Assembly: GCA_018830365.1 (NCBI GenBank) | Contig: JAHJSK010000046.1 | Location: 1-5,067, forward strand | DNA: 5,067 nucleotides | DNA from: Patescibacteria group bacterium | GTDB lineage: Bacteria; Patescibacteriota; Minisyncoccia; Minisyncoccales; CG1-02-41-26 | Direction of reading: 5' to 3' | Shown: in pieces, positions 4,400-5,067 of the stretch | Position numbering within the stretch: position 1 is the first letter of the stretch | How the letters are laid out: the number at the start of each line of letters is the position of its first letter | Notes under the pieces: generated by a model | Databases searched by the model: none | The model's input: the letters and a program-made list of their open reading frames with translations, nothing else | Told to the model about the DNA's origin: nothing | Translations under genes and position numbers: made by a program

Positions 4400-4825
4400 T
4401 TAAGTAATAATCCTCTTTTTTTGCATTATTATTGCTTGTTTTTTAGATTTTTCGTGGTCATAACCCAAAAGATGCAAAATGCCATGGATTAAAACACGCG
4501 TAAATTCTTTTTCAAAAGTAATATTTATTTTTTGCGAATTTTTTTTAACTTCCCGCAAGCAGATAATAATTTCTCCTAAATTTTCTATTTGCTCCAATCC
4601 TTTTACAAAAAAATCATTTGAAAATTCACAAAAAGACAAAATATCTGTTGTCTGATTTTTATTGCGATATTTTTTATTTAATTTTCGCATTCTTTCTGTT
4701 CCAACAAGAGCGATTGAAAGAGTATTGCTTTTTGTTTTCTTTTCTGTTTTTAAAACAACGCTAACAATTTTTTTGACAAAATTTTGATCAATCCGAGTTT
4801 TTGTCAAATTATTTATCTCTATCAT
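4400..4825 (-). CDS. ybeY: Endoribonuclease YbeY (16S rRNA maturation), C-terminus probably frame-shifted
   Basis: 141 residues. YbeY is a cytoplasmic, zinc-dependent single-strand endoribonuclease acting in 16S rRNA 3'-end maturation and ribosome quality control. The zinc motif HGILHLLGYDHE is complete at 114-125 with ligands H114, H118 and H124. The earlier conserved block TTDILSF is at 59-65, and GEIIICL at 84-90. The length is slightly short for the family. After M134 the frame reads QKKRIIT and stops. YbeY proteins usually have a Glu about four residues after this Met, then a hydrophobic helix. One extra base at the run of seven A (minus strand, 4422-4416) would give QKKEDYYLKKSSGFFN, ending at 4374, a better family match. 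This may be a sequencing indel, a slippage site or a tolerated truncation; the catalytic core is intact. The ATG at 4825 has no Shine-Dalgarno. It is followed by the terminator. Confidence 0.93.
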   Translation of the reverse strand: MIEINNLTKTRIDQNFVKKIVSVVLKTEKKTKSNTLSIALVGTERMRKLNKKYRNKNQTTDILSFCEFSNDFFVKGLEQIENLGEIIICLREVKKNSQKINITFEKEFTRVLIHGILHLLGYDHEKSKKQAIIMQKKRIIT

Positions 4826-4857
4826 AATTTAATCTTTAAACAAAGCCGATTAGCATG

Positions 4858-4949
4858 GCTATGCGCGGTGACCAGATATGCAATTTTTCTCTCCGAGAAA
4901 AATTGCTTTGGCGACTCGCCTCGCTTCGCGGGCGAAGCGGGGACATAGC
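4858..4949. repeat. Structured palindromic element with two inner hairpins
   Basis: The outer pair GCTATG/CATAGC (4858-4863 and 4944-4949) encloses two hairpins. One has a perfect 12-bp stem, GCAATTTTTCTC-TCC-GAGAAAAATTGC (4880-4906), with an imperfect extension pairing 4868-4876 with 4907-4915. The other is CCTCGCTTCG-CGGG-CGAAGCGGGG (4919-4942), 10 bp with one wobble. The architecture parallels the three-way-junction elements nearby, though the sequence is unrelated. It is upstream of ybeY and no coding sequence is seen here. Confidence 0.7.
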
Positions 4950-4963
4950 AATTGGATGATTAA

Positions 4964-5024
4964 TTTACCCTGTTAAATAATTCGCCTTTGGCGAATTGCC
5001 CCTCAGGGCATTTAACAGGGTGAA
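4964..5024. repeat. Three-way-junction palindromic element, copy 2 (inverted)
   Basis: ACCCTGTTAAAT (4967-4978) pairs with ATTTAACAGGGT (5010-5021), extended by TT/AA flanks and a T-G wobble. Inside are AATTCGCC-TTT-GGCGAATT (4979-4997) and TGCCC-CTCA-GGGCA (4997-5010). The left end with flank (TTTACCCTGTTAAAT) is the exact reverse complement of the right end of copy 1, and its right end (ATTTAACAGGGTGAA) the reverse complement of the left end of copy 1. The two copies are therefore in opposite orientation with replaced inner hairpins. Confidence 0.88.
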
Positions 5025-5067
5025 CCTCGTTAAATAATTCGCCTTTGGCGAATTGCCCCTCAGGGCA
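5023..5067. repeat. Third palindromic element, tandem and cut by window end
   Basis: The 39 bases at 5029-5067 are identical to 4972-5010, with a 57-bp period. The outer arm differs: ACCTCGTTAAAT (5024-5035) in place of ACCCTGTTAAAT. If the stem is maintained, the next bases outside the window should be TTTAACGAGGT. Two adjacent copies with identical interiors and different outer arms suggest recent duplication or conversion of the inner part. Confidence 0.75.

Noticed and set aside
4858..4949. tRNA-like cloverleaf
   Set aside because: There is no T-loop consensus, no anticodon arm of normal size and no 7-bp acceptor stem, and the hairpins are too long.
4964..5067. CRISPR array
   Set aside because: The repeated unit is a palindromic element with an 18-bp linker that is itself part of the arms. 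There are no variable spacers of regular length.

Overview
The window looks like part of a genome of the Candidate Phyla Radiation (Patescibacteria), probably Parcubacteria-like. This rests on four things: AT-rich DNA; very compact versions of the universal rpmH-rnpA-yidC-jag cluster; a neighbouring protein with the paired-helix, type IV secretion pilin-like membrane region that is common in these bacteria; and gene starts without Shine-Dalgarno sequences. No marker here fixes the lineage more exactly.

All six recognisable genes lie on the minus strand, so transcription reads from high to low coordinates. In that order they are: ybeY (4825-4400, rRNA maturation endonuclease), a strong terminator hairpin (4375-4333), a promoter-like site and structured leader (about 4329-4187), rpmH (4186-4052, ribosomal protein L34, 44 residues), a 273-bp repeat-filled gap, rnpA (3778-3443, RNase P protein), yidC (3404-2670, membrane insertase), jag/khpB (2592-2134, KH-R3H RNA-binding protein), and a 612-residue exported membrane protein (2065-227). 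That last protein joins a T4SS-pilin-like pair of helices to a long cysteine-containing ectodomain with repeated beta/gamma-crystallin-like motifs.

The core genes serve ribosome and RNA maturation (YbeY, L34, RnpA, KhpB) and membrane protein insertion (YidC). dnaA, the usual upstream neighbour of rpmH, is absent, and ybeY with its terminator sits there instead. The ybeY C-terminus looks frame-shifted at a run of seven A.

The most unusual content is between the genes. Nearly every junction carries a short-period repeat. The units differ (AACTTTC, AATTTTC, TTTACAC, an AGCT ladder) but the period is almost always 7 or 8 bp, and the arrays supply the stop codons of rnpA, yidC and jag. A second class consists of palindromic elements: a shared outer stem (ACCCTGTTAAAT/ATTTAACAGGGT) encloses two inner hairpins, as in a three-way junction. 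One copy is at 3902-3965, an inverted copy at 4964-5024, and a tandem partial copy runs off the right end. Two further structured palindromes (72-197 and 4858-4949) have unrelated sequences.
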